A DNA stretch of 50,966 nucleotides. Source: an uncultured Woeseiaceae bacterium (GTDB taxonomy: Bacteria > Pseudomonadota > Gammaproteobacteria > Steroidobacterales > Woeseiaceae). Under the pieces are notes generated by a model. It was not told where the DNA came from and ran no database searches. It saw only the letters and a list, made by a program, of their open reading frames with translations. Within the stretch, counting starts at the first letter, position 1. Each line of letters starts with the position of its first letter. Positions 23,244 to 31,837 of this stretch are shown here, piece after piece. The position numbers were made by a program, and so were the translations under genes. The DNA lies in NCBI GenBank assembly GCA_902517795.1, contig CABYDR010000006.1, positions 1 through 50,966 of the forward strand, read 5' to 3'.

Positions 23244-24659
23244 ATGTCTGATTATGGGATGATAATAGATGGTCAGAAAATATACACAGAAAATACGTTT
23301 TCTGTTCTTAATCCTGCAAATGAAGAAGTATTAGCAGAATGTCCAATTGCAACAAGGGAGCATCTGGATCAAGCAGTTGAAGCAGCTTCAAAAGCATTTG
23401 AGAGTTGGTCGAGAGTTTCTGATCAAGAGAGAGCTGCAGTATGTGGAAAAATTTCTGACGCAATTGCTTCTCATTCAGAAGAATTGGCAAAACTTCTGAC
23501 CCAGGAACAAGGTAAACCCCTAGAAGGAGCGGGTTCACGTTTCGAGCTTGGAGGCGCTGCGGGTTGGGCAGGGTATACCAGCACATTAAAGCTTCCTGAG
23601 AAAGTAATTGTCGATGATGAAAATGCAAAAATTGTACAAACAAGAAAACCAATTGGAGTTGTGGGTTCAATTCTTCCTTGGAACTGGCCACTGATGATAG
23701 CGGTATGGCACGTTGTTCCAGCAATTAGGGCAGGTAACACAGTAGTAATGAAACCGTCACCATATACACCACTCAGTTCTCTCAGGTTAGCAGAGATAAT
23801 CAGCTCAGTTCTTCCTTCCGGTGTTCTAAACTGCGTTTCTGGAGAGAATGAACTAGGACAGTGGATGACTGAGCATAAGGATATTCAAAAAATTATCTTC
23901 ACTGGATCCATACCGACAGGAAAAAAAGTGATGAATAGCTCATCAGCAACACTAAAAAGGTTGACACTTGAGCTGGGAGGAAATGATGCAGGGATCGTTC
24001 TTGATGATATTGATCCATCGGCGGTTGCACAAGACATTATTCAAGGTGCTTTTTTGAACAATGGACAGACCTGTGCTGCACTCAAGCGATTGTATGTTCA
24101 TGAATCAGTCCATGACGAATTATGTGAAAAATTAGCTGAAGCTGCTACAGGAATACCTATGGGCGATGGACTTGATGAGAATAATTTGCAAGGACCAATT
24201 CAGAATAAAATGCAATACGATAAAGTTGTTGATCTCTTCGAAGACGCTAAAAAGCAGGGTGGTAGAGTACTTTGTGGTGGAGATATTCCAGATGTCCCTG
24301 GTTACTTTATGCCTTACACTCTTGTTGCAGATGTTAAAGATGGTATGCGTATCGTTGATGAGGAGCAATTCGGTCCACTCTTACCAATCATAAAATACTC
24401 AGATCTTGATGATGCGATAAAAAGCGCCAATTCACTCGAAACTGGGCTGGGAGGATCAGTATGGTCTTCAAATCTAGAGCGAGCCGCTGAAGTTGCAAGC
24501 AAACTCGAATGTGGAACAGCCTGGGTTAATGGTCATGGAGGAATTGCTCCAAATGTACCTTTTGGCGGTGTTAAATGTTCTGGAATCGGAGTTGAATTCG
24601 CAGAAGAGGGTTTGCATGAATACACCAATATCCAGATCGTAAATGTAGCAAAGGCATAA
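23244..24659 (+). CDS. NAD(P)-dependent aldehyde dehydrogenase
   Basis: A 471-residue aldehyde dehydrogenase with Asn147 (LPWNWPL), Glu243 (LELGGNDAG) and Cys277 (NGQTCAALKRLY). The sequence resembles short-chain semialdehyde and phenylacetaldehyde-type enzymes rather than HpaE. AGGAGG seven bases before the ATG gives strong translation. It opens a seven-gene plus-strand operon, with five bases to the Nramp-like transporter. With the TPP enzyme two genes on, the aldehyde may come from decarboxylation or ligation of a 2-oxo acid; this is inference. Confidence 0.9.
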   Translation: MSDYGMIIDGQKIYTENTFSVLNPANEEVLAECPIATREHLDQAVEAASKAFESWSRVSDQERAAVCGKISDAIASHSEELAKLLTQEQGKPLEGAGSRFELGGAAGWAGYTSTLKLPEKVIVDDENAKIVQTRKPIGVVGSILPWNWPLMIAVWHVVPAIRAGNTVVMKPSPYTPLSSLRLAEIISSVLPSGVLNCVSGENELGQWMTEHKDIQKIIFTGSIPTGKKVMNSSSATLKRLTLELGGNDAGIVLDDIDPSAVAQDIIQGAFLNNGQTCAALKRLYVHESVHDELCEKLAEAATGIPMGDGLDENNLQGPIQNKMQYDKVVDLFEDAKKQGGRVLCGGDIPDVPGYFMPYTLVADVKDGMRIVDEEQFGPLLPIIKYSDLDDAIKSANSLETGLGGSVWSSNLERAAEVASKLECGTAWVNGHGGIAPNVPFGGVKCSGIGVEFAEEGLHEYTNIQIVNVAKA

Positions 24660-24664
24660 CTCAA

Positions 24665-25900
24665 GTGAACAATATATTATCTCGGATTGGCCCGGGAATG
24701 ATGCTTGCCGCTGTTGGCGTAGGTGTCTCTCACCTGGTTTATTCTACTCAAGCAGGGGCAGATTATGGGTTATCACTGTTATGGCTGATAATCGCAATTA
24801 CACTAATAAAGTACCCAGCATTTCGTTTTGCTGTTGACTATGCTAATGCAACTGGCGAGAGCTTAGTCAGAGCTTATGGTGATATAAGTAAATTAGCATT
24901 GGGTTGGTTAATGGCTGGTTTTATTGTTGATACTTTCATAGCAACGAGCGCTGTCGCGCTCGTTACCGCTGGGTTATTTATAAATATTTTTGACGTGCCC
25001 TATACTGCACCTCAAGTAGCAATCGTGATAACTCTATTTTCTGCTGTCATACTAATGAATGGTCAATACGCAAAAGCAGAAAATATCGTAAGATTTCTTG
25101 TCTTAATTTTTTCCTTGCTTACATTGGCTGCAGTCATTTTCGCAATACCCATTCTAGGAAGTAATGATAGAGCCATACTCGCAGAAATTGACATGAATAT
25201 GGAGTTGTCACTTTTTATTATTGCGGTTGCTGGTTGGATGCCTATGCCAACAAATGGAGCAGTATTGTTTTCAAAATGGGTCTGTGAGAAAAGAAAAATA
25301 AATAGAGATGAATTTAAAGACGATATTGCTTTGAGAGATTTTAAGATTGGTTATTTTTTGACACTATTTTTAGCTATTTGTTTTGTTGTCATGGGGACAG
25401 CCGTGCTTTTTGAAACTGGAAGAACTGTTCCAGTAACACCACCCGAATTTGCATCTGAGTTATTCCGTGTTTTCACCGAAACAATAGGCGACTGGTCCTA
25501 TCCAATCATTGCTTCCGCTGGACTTGCTGTTATGTGGTCAACCTTGATTGCTTTGATGGATGTAATGCCGCGACTAACAGACAGACTATCTGGAATTATG
25601 ATGAAACGATCCAATGACTTACCAGACAGATATAAACTCTTCTCTGCTATCCAAGTTACAGGAATAATAATTATATTGCTTTTCTTTTTGAGTAGCTTTA
25701 AGGCATTTCTCTACTTCGCTACAAGTGTTGGATTAATTGCTGCTCCGACGATTGGATATTATAATTACAAAGCTATAACCTCTGCTAAAATTCCAGCAAA
25801 ATACAGACCGAAGAACTCTTTAATTATATGGAATTGGGCATGCATCGTCATCATGACAATGTTTGCAGTGGCTTTCGTATATACGAGGATTTTTGTATGA
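24665..25900 (+). CDS. Nramp-like transporter lacking canonical metal-binding motifs
   Basis: A 411-residue protein with 11 helices and a clear Nramp start (SRIGPGMMLAAVGVGVSHLV, followed by AGADYGLSLLW). The helix-1 DPGN metal motif of true Nramp transporters is replaced by sequence around GVSH, and the helix-6 MPH motif by WMPMPTNGA. It therefore belongs to the Nramp fold but may not carry divalent metals; an organic substrate of the operon is possible. The start is GTG at 24665, five bases after the aldehyde dehydrogenase, and its stop overlaps the next start by four bases. Confidence 0.82.
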   Translation: MNNILSRIGPGMMLAAVGVGVSHLVYSTQAGADYGLSLLWLIIAITLIKYPAFRFAVDYANATGESLVRAYGDISKLALGWLMAGFIVDTFIATSAVALVTAGLFINIFDVPYTAPQVAIVITLFSAVILMNGQYAKAENIVRFLVLIFSLLTLAAVIFAIPILGSNDRAILAEIDMNMELSLFIIAVAGWMPMPTNGAVLFSKWVCEKRKINRDEFKDDIALRDFKIGYFLTLFLAICFVVMGTAVLFETGRTVPVTPPEFASELFRVFTETIGDWSYPIIASAGLAVMWSTLIALMDVMPRLTDRLSGIMMKRSNDLPDRYKLFSAIQVTGIIIILLFFLSSFKAFLYFATSVGLIAAPTIGYYNYKAITSAKIPAKYRPKNSLIIWNWACIVIMTMFAVAFVYTRIFV

Positions 25901-27564
25901 GCAATATCAAGAAAATGACAGGTGGAAAAGCTATGGTTATGGCAGCCAAGGCTAATGGTATAGATACAGTTTTTGGTCTTCCTGGAGCACAAACATATCC
26001 AATCTTTGATGCGTTATATAACTTGCCTGAAATAAAAACAATCGTATCTCGCCACGAGCAAGGGGCGGCGTATATGGCTTATGGATATTCTAAAGCAACG
26101 GGTAAACCTGGGGCTTTTTCGGTAGTTCCTGGTCCTGGCGTATTGAATACGACTGCTGCATTGTGTACTGCTGCAGGAGGGAATGTTCCTCTTTTGTGCA
26201 TGACAGGACAAGTTCCTGCTGAATTTCTTGGTAAAGGAAGAGGTCATCTGCATGAGTTATCTAGTCAAACTGGTACATTAGAGACATTAATAAAGCATGC
26301 AGAGCATATTGCCGATCCATCTAAAACATACTCATACATGAATAAGGCTTTTCGCACTATGTTAAGCGGCCGTCCTGGACCTGTATCACTGGAAATGTGT
26401 TGGGATACCATGGGTCAGCAGTGGGATGTTGAAGTGACAAAAGGGAACAGTTCTGTTGATAAACCAGATTTAGATGATGATGCAGTTAATGAAGCAGCAA
26501 AATTAATATCCAATTCGAAAAATATCATGATCATGTCTGGCGCAGGGGCTCAGCATGCAAGTAAGGAAGTCAGGGAATTGGCTTCATTGCTCGGAGCTCC
26601 ATCTACAGCACTTAGAAGTGGAAAAGGGGTTGTGAGCGAAGACAGTGATGTAGGAGTTTCCTCTGCCGTAGCAAGAAAGTTATGGGAAGATACCGATCTT
26701 CTTATTGGAATTGGGTCACGGCTGGAAATGCAGTACATGCGATGGTTGTCGATGATGAAGTACTATGATCGTTCTCCTCCAGGATGGAGGGGTTCTGTCA
26801 CACCCAATGCACCTAAACTTATTAGAATTGATATTGATCCAGAGGAGATGATCAGACTCAAGCCTGACGTCGGAATTATTGCAGACTCTATTGATGGAGT
26901 GACAGCATTAATTAACCGAGTAAATAAAATTGGTTTTCACAAAGGAAATCTCGATCGTATTGCATCAATGAAAGCTAAAATGAGAAAAGCCATTGAAAAA
27001 ATTCAACCTCAGATGTCATACCTTGATATCATTAGAGATGTTCTGCCAAGAGATGGGTATTTTGTTGAAGAGCTCTGTCAGGCAGGATTTACATCTTATT
27101 ATGGGTTTCCTGTGTATGAGCCAAGAACTTATGTCTCTTCCGGTTATCAAGGCACCTTAGGTTTTGGCTTTCCAACTGCGCTCGGGGTAAAAGCTTCTAT
27201 GCCTGATAAAGCAGTGGTTTCTATCATTGGCGATGGTGGTTTTATGTTCGCAATGCCAGAACTAGCAACAGCTGTTCAACACAACCTCTCTGTTGTTACA
27301 GTATTGTTTAATAATAATTCTTTTGGGAACGTGAGGAGAGATCAAAAAGATAGGTTCCAATCAAATATTATTGGCGCCGATCTTACAAATCCAGATTTCC
27401 TAAAAATTGCAGAGTCATTTGATGTTAGAGGCTATCGAGTATCGACTCCAAAAGATTTTAAACCTGCCCTTAAAAATGCAATTGAAGAAGACAAGCCAGC
27501 AATTATTGAGGTAGAAATTGAAAAAGATTCTGAAACAAATCCTTGGAAATACATTCATGGATGA
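25897..27564 (+). CDS. Thiamine diphosphate-dependent enzyme, acetolactate synthase-like
   Basis: A 555-residue TPP enzyme with the three usual domains. Catalytic Glu54 (SRHEQGAAYMAYGY) is present and the cofactor motif is GDGGFMFAMPEL ending in FNNNSFG. An upstream in-frame ATG at 25828 overlaps the transporter, so ATG 25897 in an ATGA overlap is preferred. It resembles IlvB/IlvG-like large subunits but has no small subunit gene beside it and is not in a branched-chain operon. Candidate reactions are 2-oxo acid decarboxylation, carboligation or benzaldehyde-lyase type cleavage. Its partner in the operon is an aldehyde dehydrogenase, consistent with an aldehyde product. Confidence 0.87.
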   Translation: MSNIKKMTGGKAMVMAAKANGIDTVFGLPGAQTYPIFDALYNLPEIKTIVSRHEQGAAYMAYGYSKATGKPGAFSVVPGPGVLNTTAALCTAAGGNVPLLCMTGQVPAEFLGKGRGHLHELSSQTGTLETLIKHAEHIADPSKTYSYMNKAFRTMLSGRPGPVSLEMCWDTMGQQWDVEVTKGNSSVDKPDLDDDAVNEAAKLISNSKNIMIMSGAGAQHASKEVRELASLLGAPSTALRSGKGVVSEDSDVGVSSAVARKLWEDTDLLIGIGSRLEMQYMRWLSMMKYYDRSPPGWRGSVTPNAPKLIRIDIDPEEMIRLKPDVGIIADSIDGVTALINRVNKIGFHKGNLDRIASMKAKMRKAIEKIQPQMSYLDIIRDVLPRDGYFVEELCQAGFTSYYGFPVYEPRTYVSSGYQGTLGFGFPTALGVKASMPDKAVVSIIGDGGFMFAMPELATAVQHNLSVVTVLFNNNSFGNVRRDQKDRFQSNIIGADLTNPDFLKIAESFDVRGYRVSTPKDFKPALKNAIEEDKPAIIEVEIEKDSETNPWKYIHG

Positions 27565-27611
27565 ATCTTGAATAATATCTAAAGTTTAAAATTCCAAATG
27601 AGGGTCTTTAT

Positions 27612-29447
27612 TTGAAAAATAAAATCACGAGAAGAGATTTTTTAAATGGAACACAAATCGCTATTGGTGCTTCTATGGTTTCACCTATGCAAAATATCCT
27701 AGGTGCAAGTAATAGTTCATTTTCTTTACCAGAGAATTATTACCCGCCAGCGATGACTGGTCTAAGAGGAAGTCATGATGGTTCCTGGGAAGTCATGCAT
27801 ACAAGGGTGACAGGGAAATCTTGGCCAAAGACTGGGCATGAGGAAAAATACGATTTAGTTGTTGTAGGTGCTGGTATCAGTGGATTGTCTGCAGCATATC
27901 ATTTTAAAAAAGAACATCCCAATTCAAAAATTCTTATATTGGATAATCACGATGATTTTGGCGGACATGCCAAGAGGAATGAATTTAATGTAAATGGAGA
28001 TAATCGAATAGGTTATGGAGGAACTGAAGCCATCGATACACCTTCCTCCTACAGTAAAGAGGCAAAGGAATTAATAAAAGAAATTGGCATTGACGTTAGT
28101 AAATTTTACGAAGCATATGATCAGTCCTTATATTCCTCATTGGGGTTATCGAAGGGTATTCTCTTTGATAATCAATCTTTTTCTGAAGAGAAATTAGTGG
28201 TTGGCTACAATAAGATCCCATGGAGAGAGTATGCCGATAAAACTCCAATGACAGATAAAGCTAAGGATGATCTGATCAGAGTTTGGACGGAAAAAAAAGA
28301 TTATCTACCGGTGTTATCTGATGAAGAAAAATATCAATTATTAAAAAATATTAGTTATTACGATTTTTTAAAAGACTATGTAAAAGTTGATCAGCAAATT
28401 CTCGAAATATTCAGACGTTGGGGCATGAGTTTCTGGTGTGTTGGTATAGACGAAGTCCCATGCACTCTGATTCAAAATTATGACGGTGGAATGCCTGGCT
28501 TAGATCATACATTAAATAGAAGCGGGTATAGAGGGGACGAACCTTATATTTTTCATTTTCCAGATGGCAATGCCTCTGTTGCAAGACTGTTAGTGAGAAA
28601 ACTAATACCTGAAGCTGTTCCTGGCTCAACCATGGAAGATGTGGTTCTTGCTAAGGTTGATTACTCTTTGTTGGATAATGATAATTTAAACAAAATACGA
28701 CTCAACTCCACTGTAGTTGATGTAGCTCATAACCGCGACTCAACTGCAGTTGATGTGACTTACGTGAGGCACAATAATGCGCATACAATAAGAGCAGATA
28801 AGTGTATTCTCGCCTGCTATAACAGTGCTGTTCCGTACATTTGCCCAGAATTACCAAGCAAACAAAAAGAAGGGTTGAAATATAACGTCAAGATCCCGCT
28901 GACATATACCAAGGTAATGATACCTAGTTGGAAATACTTTGCTGAATTGGGGTTGGATTTTGTTTATTACACAAATGGGTTTTTTAAACAGGTTGAATTG
29001 GCATATCCAGTATCTATAGGCGATTATCAATTTAACAAATCACCGAATGACTCCATGATACTCCACATGTGTCATTCTCATCATTCCCCAGATATTCAGG
29101 GGCCAGATCAATGGAAAGAAGGTAGGAGAGTGCTTTTATCGACGCCTTTTTCTGTTTTTGAAGATCATATTAAAAATCACTTAGATCAAGCACTCAAACA
29201 AGCAGGATTCGATGCAGATAGAGACATATCAGCAATTACAGTTAATCGATGGCCTCATGGTTATTCGTATTCAAACGATCTTATTTGGGAGCCAGAATGG
29301 CCGAACGATGAGAGTAAACCATGGATAATAGGAAGCAGGCAATATGGAAGGATCTCGATTGCAAACTCTGATGCAGCCGCTTCAGCGGATACCAATGCTG
29401 CTATTACCGAAGGAATCCGGGCAGCAAATGAAATGCTATCTCTTTAG
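27612..29447 (+). CDS. Tat-exported FAD-dependent oxidoreductase (amine-oxidase-like)
   Basis: A 611-residue protein starting with a twin-arginine signal (TRRDFLNG) and a Rossmann FAD motif, VVVGAGISGLSAAYHF, near residue 85. GGHAKRNEF follows, and a C-terminal RISIANSDAAASADTN segment closes the FAD site. This family is seen in many proteobacteria as NAD(P)-binding or amine-oxidase-like flavoproteins without a known substrate. The folded holoenzyme would be exported to the periplasm. The start is TTG at 27612 with GAGG eight bases upstream; the nearby ATG at 27598 is out of frame. It lies 47 bases after the TPP enzyme gene and 11 before the deacylase gene. Confidence 0.82.
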   Translation: MKNKITRRDFLNGTQIAIGASMVSPMQNILGASNSSFSLPENYYPPAMTGLRGSHDGSWEVMHTRVTGKSWPKTGHEEKYDLVVVGAGISGLSAAYHFKKEHPNSKILILDNHDDFGGHAKRNEFNVNGDNRIGYGGTEAIDTPSSYSKEAKELIKEIGIDVSKFYEAYDQSLYSSLGLSKGILFDNQSFSEEKLVVGYNKIPWREYADKTPMTDKAKDDLIRVWTEKKDYLPVLSDEEKYQLLKNISYYDFLKDYVKVDQQILEIFRRWGMSFWCVGIDEVPCTLIQNYDGGMPGLDHTLNRSGYRGDEPYIFHFPDGNASVARLLVRKLIPEAVPGSTMEDVVLAKVDYSLLDNDNLNKIRLNSTVVDVAHNRDSTAVDVTYVRHNNAHTIRADKCILACYNSAVPYICPELPSKQKEGLKYNVKIPLTYTKVMIPSWKYFAELGLDFVYYTNGFFKQVELAYPVSIGDYQFNKSPNDSMILHMCHSHHSPDIQGPDQWKEGRRVLLSTPFSVFEDHIKNHLDQALKQAGFDADRDISAITVNRWPHGYSYSNDLIWEPEWPNDESKPWIIGSRQYGRISIANSDAAASADTNAAITEGIRAANEMLSL

Positions 29448-29458
29448 TTACAATAAAC

Positions 29459-31015
29459 ATGTCCGTCAGACTTTTTTTTAAAATAATACTATTATCTCTT
29501 CTGGGTGCATGTTCAGATAATCAAAAGATTTTTCTTCCCGATTACACCGAGATCGATTACCTAATAAAAAATGGAAAGATCGTCGATGGTACAGGCAATG
29601 AGGCTTTCTTTTCAGATCTCGTGATTGTTGAAGATGAAATCGTTTTTATCGGTGATACAAGATTCTCAGAAATTGATAAACAAAACAGGATAAAAAATAT
29701 AATTCATGCCGATGGAAGAGTTGTAACTCCAGGATTTATCGATTTGCATTCACATGGCGACCCTTTGAAGTATCCATCAATGCCAAATTTTTTAGCAATG
29801 GGGGTTACCACTATTACCCTCGGTCAAGATGGAGCGAGCCCTGAAATTCATCCATTATCTTCATGGATAAATAGGTTAGAAGAGCGGGGTATAGGCCCAA
29901 ATCTCGCCATGTTTGTGGGCCATGGAACTCTTAGGAATCTTTCAGGTATTAAAACAGACAACAATCCTGACCCAGAAAAAATCAATGGTATGTTATCCAT
30001 GTTGGATGAAACTCTTAAATATACCTTTGGACTGAGTACAGGATTAGAATATAGTCCAGGGTTAAATGCCAAATCAGCAGAGCTAAAAGAGATTGCTAAG
30101 GTTGTTGGAAAAAATAACCGACTAATCATGAGTCATATGCGAAACGAGGATGATGATGAACTTGAAAGCTCAATTTCCGAATTATTGCAGCAAGGGGAAT
30201 ACGCTAAAATACACATTTCTCATCTCAAGGCTGTGTATGGAAAAGGAGAAAAACGTGCCGATGAAATTTTATCTATATTGGATAGTGCCAGAAGAAATGG
30301 AATTGATGTAACTGCAGAAGTTTATCCTTATACCGCAAGTTATACAGGGATAGGCATTGTTTTTCCAATCTGGTCTAAAACGCCAGAACAATTTCAAGAA
30401 GCAAAAATGAATAGAAGAGATGAATTAGCAACTTATCTTAGAAATCGTGTTAATAGGAGAAATGGCCCTGAAGCTACACTGCTGGGAACGCCACCATATA
30501 CTGGCAGAACTTTAGCAAGTATCGCCCATGAAAAAGAGATCAATTTTGAGGATCTACTTATTGATGAAATTGGGCCTAATGGAGCCTCAGGGGCATACTT
30601 TGTTATGAATGATGAGCTTCAAGATCGCTTATTAACTGATCCATATGTGGGTGTGTGTTCGGATGGAAGTATAAGTGGCTTTCATCCCAGAGGACATGGC
30701 ACATTTGCAAAAATAATTGAAAAATACGTGGTTCAAGAAAAACTGTTGAAGTTAGAAGAAGCAATCAGGAAAATGACTTCTTTTTCAGCAAATATTCTCG
30801 GTATTCATGATCGAGGGACACTTGAGGTGGGTATGAAAGCCGATATAAATATTTTTGAACCAAATAATATTCGTGCACTTGCTACCTATCCGAACCCATT
30901 TGTTCTGGCTGAGGGATTTGATATTGTTTTAGTTAATGGTAAAAAAGCTTGGCAAGATCAAAATCAAAGTCAACAACTCTGGGGAAGAGTGTTGAGACCG
31001 AAAAATATAAGATAA
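29459..31015 (+). CDS. N-acyl-D-amino-acid deacylase family amidohydrolase, lipoprotein
   Basis: A 518-residue amidohydrolase-superfamily protein resembling D-aminoacylase. The lipobox LGAC (Cys18) predicts membrane anchoring in the periplasm. Metal ligands are visible: DLHSHGD (H97, H99), IMSHMRNED, HISHLKAVYG and VCSDGS. The zinc-bridging Cys of classical D-aminoacylase (GNCG) is replaced by Asp124 in GQDG, as in several family relatives. It would release D-amino acids from N-acylated or peptide-like material outside the cytoplasm. The next genes (M23 domain, SSS symporter) are only a few bases away, which suggests deacylation followed by uptake. Confidence 0.87.
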   Translation: MSVRLFFKIILLSLLGACSDNQKIFLPDYTEIDYLIKNGKIVDGTGNEAFFSDLVIVEDEIVFIGDTRFSEIDKQNRIKNIIHADGRVVTPGFIDLHSHGDPLKYPSMPNFLAMGVTTITLGQDGASPEIHPLSSWINRLEERGIGPNLAMFVGHGTLRNLSGIKTDNNPDPEKINGMLSMLDETLKYTFGLSTGLEYSPGLNAKSAELKEIAKVVGKNNRLIMSHMRNEDDDELESSISELLQQGEYAKIHISHLKAVYGKGEKRADEILSILDSARRNGIDVTAEVYPYTASYTGIGIVFPIWSKTPEQFQEAKMNRRDELATYLRNRVNRRNGPEATLLGTPPYTGRTLASIAHEKEINFEDLLIDEIGPNGASGAYFVMNDELQDRLLTDPYVGVCSDGSISGFHPRGHGTFAKIIEKYVVQEKLLKLEEAIRKMTSFSANILGIHDRGTLEVGMKADINIFEPNNIRALATYPNPFVLAEGFDIVLVNGKKAWQDQNQSQQLWGRVLRPKNIR

Positions 31016-31018
31016 ATC

Positions 31019-31837
31019 ATGAAAGACAAAAAAAATACTGCCTCTGTTTCCTTGAAAGATGAAAAGTTTGATCTCGACGATTTTACATTGAGATACAAAT
31101 CATCTCTGACTTTCTTGAATTCATGTGCATTCTCAGCAAATGAAATCATTAAAGTCGATAAGAATACAATCACATTAGATCTCAGTCGAGAAGCAAATTT
31201 GTATGGTGTGTCACTCTCAGGTCTAAATGTTGATCACTTCTGCGATCTCATAAATCGTGCATTACTTGAAGCAGAGACAGGATTTGCTTATGGGAGATGG
31301 GCAGAAAATAGAGGCATCTATGCAAATGATTTATTTAACTCTAATGCAGACGCTATAAGTGAGAAACGCTCTATTCATCTTGGCCTCGACGTATTTTGTG
31401 ATGATGGAACCAAAATATATAGTCCACTGGATGGACGAATCCATATAAAAACGAATAATAAGCAAGAGTTGGATTATGGTCCTTTATTAATATTGGAGCA
31501 TGATGACGATGAAGGAGGAGTCTTTTTTACATTATACGGGCATCTTGATTCAAAAAGCCTGATAAATATTCATGAGGGAGATGAAATTATTGCTGGCCAA
31601 CTCATTGCTGAGGTGGGTGCGCCACCAGAGAATGGCAATTGGCCTCCCCATCTTCATTTTCAAATTATTTTAGATTTATTGGGTTTGAATTCTGATTTTC
31701 CGGGAGTGGCATTTCCAAGTGAAATGGAGAAGTGGTTATCACTATCACCCTGTCCTTCAATCTTTTTTGAGAGCGCTCCTAAAGAGATTGATGCGAGCTT
31801 GGAAACCAGAGAGAAATTAGGTGTAACGGTAAAATGA
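31019..31837 (+). CDS. M23-family metallopeptidase-domain protein without signal peptide
   Basis: A 272-residue protein whose C-terminal half is a complete LytM/M23 fold: IHLGLDVF gives His120 and Asp124, LYGHLDS gives His175, and PPHLHFQI gives His211 and His213, the zinc and catalytic residues. The N-terminal 110 residues are charged, with no signal peptide or membrane helix, so the protein is apparently cytoplasmic. Similar cytosolic M23 domains occur fused to kinases and class III aminotransferases, which suggests small-molecule or imported-peptide hydrolysis rather than wall lysis. It lies three bases after the deacylase gene and overlaps the symporter start by four. Confidence 0.82.
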   Translation: MKDKKNTASVSLKDEKFDLDDFTLRYKSSLTFLNSCAFSANEIIKVDKNTITLDLSREANLYGVSLSGLNVDHFCDLINRALLEAETGFAYGRWAENRGIYANDLFNSNADAISEKRSIHLGLDVFCDDGTKIYSPLDGRIHIKTNNKQELDYGPLLILEHDDDEGGVFFTLYGHLDSKSLINIHEGDEIIAGQLIAEVGAPPENGNWPPHLHFQIILDLLGLNSDFPGVAFPSEMEKWLSLSPCPSIFFESAPKEIDASLETREKLGVTVK

